A DNA stretch of 64,000 nt. Source: Zeus faber. Taxonomy: Eukaryota; Chordata; Actinopteri; Zeiformes; Zeidae. The first letter of the stretch is position 1; every line of letters begins with the position of its first letter. The DNA is taken from assembly GCA_960531495.1 (NCBI GenBank), contig CAUIJY010000068.1:1922001-1986000 (forward strand), in the 5' to 3' direction. The notes beneath the pieces were generated by a model. It made no database searches and had not been told where the DNA came from. It was given only the letters and a program-made list of their open reading frames with translations. Made by a program: the position numbers and the translations under genes. This document shows positions 62,301 to 64,000 of this stretch, piece by piece.

Positions 62301-64000
62301 AAAGATTAAAAGAAAGAATGAAAGAAAGATTGAAAAATTGAAAGATTGTAAGAAAGATTGAAAAAAAGATTGAAAGACTGGAAGAAAGAATGAAAGAAAG
62401 ATTGAAAGATTCAACAATTGAAAGAAAGATTGCAAGAAAGATTTAAAAAAAAAAGATTGAAAGAAAGAATGAAAGAATGAAAGAAAGATTGAAAGATTGA
62501 AAGAAAGAAAGATTGAAAGATTGAATGGTTGAAAGAAAGACTGAAAGAAAGATTGACAGACTGAAAGACTGAAAGAGAGAATGAAAGAAAGATTGAAAGA
62601 TTCAAAAATTGAAAGAAAGATTGCAAGAAAGATTGAAAAAAGAAAGATTGAAAGAAAGAATGAAAGAAATATTGAAAGAAAGAAAGATTGAAAGAAATAA
62701 CAAAAGAAAGATTGAAAGAAAGAATGAAAGAAAGATTGAAAGATAGATGGAAAGAAAGATTGAAAGAAATAAAGATAGAAAAATTGAAAGTAAGAAAGAA
62801 TGAAAGAAAGATTGAAAGATTGAAATATTGAAAGAAAGAATGAAAGAAAGATTGAAAGATGAAAGAAAGATTGAAAGAAAGATTGAAAGATTGAAAGATT
62901 GAAAGATTGAAATAAAGATTGAAAGTTTGAAAGAAAGATTGAAAGAAAGATTTAAAGAAAGAAAGATTGAAAGTAAGAAAGATTGAAAGAAATATTGAAA
63001 GAAAGATTGAAAAAAAGAAAGATTGAAAGAAAGATTGAAAGAAAGATTGAAAGACTGATGGAAAGAATGAAATAAAGATTGAAAGAAAGATTGAAAGAAA
63101 GAAATATTGAAGGAAAGATTGAAATATTGAATGATTGAAAGAAAGACTGAAAGAAAGATTGACGGACAAAAAGATTGAAAGAAAGAATGAAAGAAAGATT
63201 GAAAGAAAGAATGAAAGAAAGATTGAAAGATTAAACAATTGAAAGAAAGATTGCAAGAAAGATTGAAAAAAGAAAGAATGAAAGAAAGAATAAAAGAAAG
63301 ATTGAAAGAAAGATGGAAAGAAAGAAAGATTGAAAGAAATAACAAAAGAAAGATTGAAAGAAAGAATGAAAGAAAGATTGAACGATTGGAAACAATATTG
63401 AAAGAAAGAAAGATTGAAAGTAAGATAGATTGAAAGAAAGAATGAAAGAAAGATTGAAAGATTGAAAGAAAGAATGAAAGAAAGATTGAAAGATTGAAAG
63501 AAAGATTGAAAGATTGAAAGATTGAAATAAAGATTGAAAGTTTGAAAGAAAGATTGAAAGAAAGATTTAAAGAAAGATTGAAAGACTGAAAGAAAGAATG
63601 AAAGGCAGATTGAAAGAAAGATTGAAAGTAAGAAGGATTGAAAGAAAGAATGAAAGAAAGATTGAAAGATTGAAAGAAAGATTGAAAGATTGAAATATTG
63701 AAAGAAAGAATGAAAGAAAGATTGAAAGATTGAAAGAAAGAATGAAAGAAAGATTGAAAGAAAGATTGAAAGATTGAAAGATTGAAAAAAAGATTGAAAG
63801 TTTGAAAGAAAGATTGAAAGAAAGACTGAAAGAAAGATTGAAAGATTGAAAGAAAGATTGAAAGAAAGATTGAAAGATTGAAATATTGAAAGAAAGAATG
63901 AAAGAAAGATTGAAAGATTGAAAGAAAGATTGAAAGAAAGATTGAAAGAAAGATTTAAACAAAGAAAGATTAAAAGTAAGAAAGATTGAAATAATGATTG

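Larger units (their letters stand above)
49823..64000 (+). repeat. Long GAAA/GATT/GAAT tetranucleotide-register tract
   Basis: From 49,823 to the window end nearly every fourth base of the + strand is G, and the words between are mainly GAAA, GATT and GAAT with GTTT, GTAA, GACT and GATA variants. Common phrases are GAAAGATT (8 bp) and GAAAGAAAGATT (12 bp). C is rare on this strand. The 12-bp phrase reads without stops, so long spurious frames arise: Lys/Glu/Arg-rich on the plus strand and Phe/Ser/Leu/Gln-rich on the minus strand, up to 290 codons at 50,852-51,724. No unique sequence or gene is visible in these 14 kb. Confidence 0.95.

Noticed and set aside
50852..63962. Minus-strand Phe/Ser/Leu/Gln-rich frames of up to 320 codons and plus-strand Lys/Glu/Arg-rich frames resembling coiled coils or membrane proteins
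   Set aside because: A 12-bp phrase gives a 4-residue period with no stop in several frames, so long frames are automatic. Overlapping frames on both strands are equally open.
49823..64000. Homopurine mirror repeat able to form triplex DNA
   Set aside because: TT from the GATT and GAAT words interrupts the purine run every few units, so uninterrupted purine stretches are short.
1..64000. Telomeric repeats, rRNA or tRNA genes
   Set aside because: No TTAGGG-type runs, no conserved rRNA segments and no cloverleaf-like sequence were seen on either strand.

Overview
This 64-kb window is repeat DNA from end to end. I find no credible protein-coding gene, rRNA, tRNA, mobile-element gene or CRISPR array. 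It looks like animal (or at least eukaryotic) heterochromatin: AT-rich, with two interleaved satellite monomers of 208 and 196 bp (about one nucleosome repeat each), higher-order amplification, orientation switching at an array edge, and a very long tetranucleotide-register tract. I cannot name the species; a marine invertebrate or other metazoan is a guess, not a result.

Region 1 (1-45,235) is a head-to-tail array of about 223 monomers of two types. A (208 bp) and B (196 bp) share about 100 bp around every monomer junction (last ~60 bp of one plus first 39 bp of the next) and differ in the central ~100 bp. The A/B order is irregular, but blocks of 2-6 kb recur: 435-5,000 with 5,907-9,258; 14,436-16,466 with 16,467-18,499; 21,952-27,839 with 37,536-44,035; 27,020-30,459 with 30,460-34,903. 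Private substitutions and indels travel with these blocks, so the array is a mosaic of repeated segmental amplifications.

Region 2 (45,236-45,868) is the decayed end of that array: truncated and chimeric A/B monomers. Region 3 (45,869-46,733) is an A-rich minisatellite of 59-bp and ~95-bp units in the order long-long-short-long-short, repeated twice. Region 4 (46,734-49,822) is the same A/B satellite in the opposite orientation and clearly more diverged, ending abruptly inside a B monomer. Region 5 (49,823-64,000, running off the window) is a low-complexity tract with G at nearly every fourth base of the + strand, built from GAAA, GATT and GAAT words and itself carrying 113-, 579- and 687-bp duplications.

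The short open frames scattered through the window come from repeat periodicity. Both monomer lengths leave remainder 1 when divided by 3, so no frame survives past a monomer or so, and the 12-bp phrasing of the last region opens frames of up to 290 codons on the minus strand. The interest here lies in structure and evolution: a two-module satellite, a nested two-length minisatellite, a recurrent GTCGA at rearrangement junctions, an orientation flip, and satellite-to-simple-repeat transitions.
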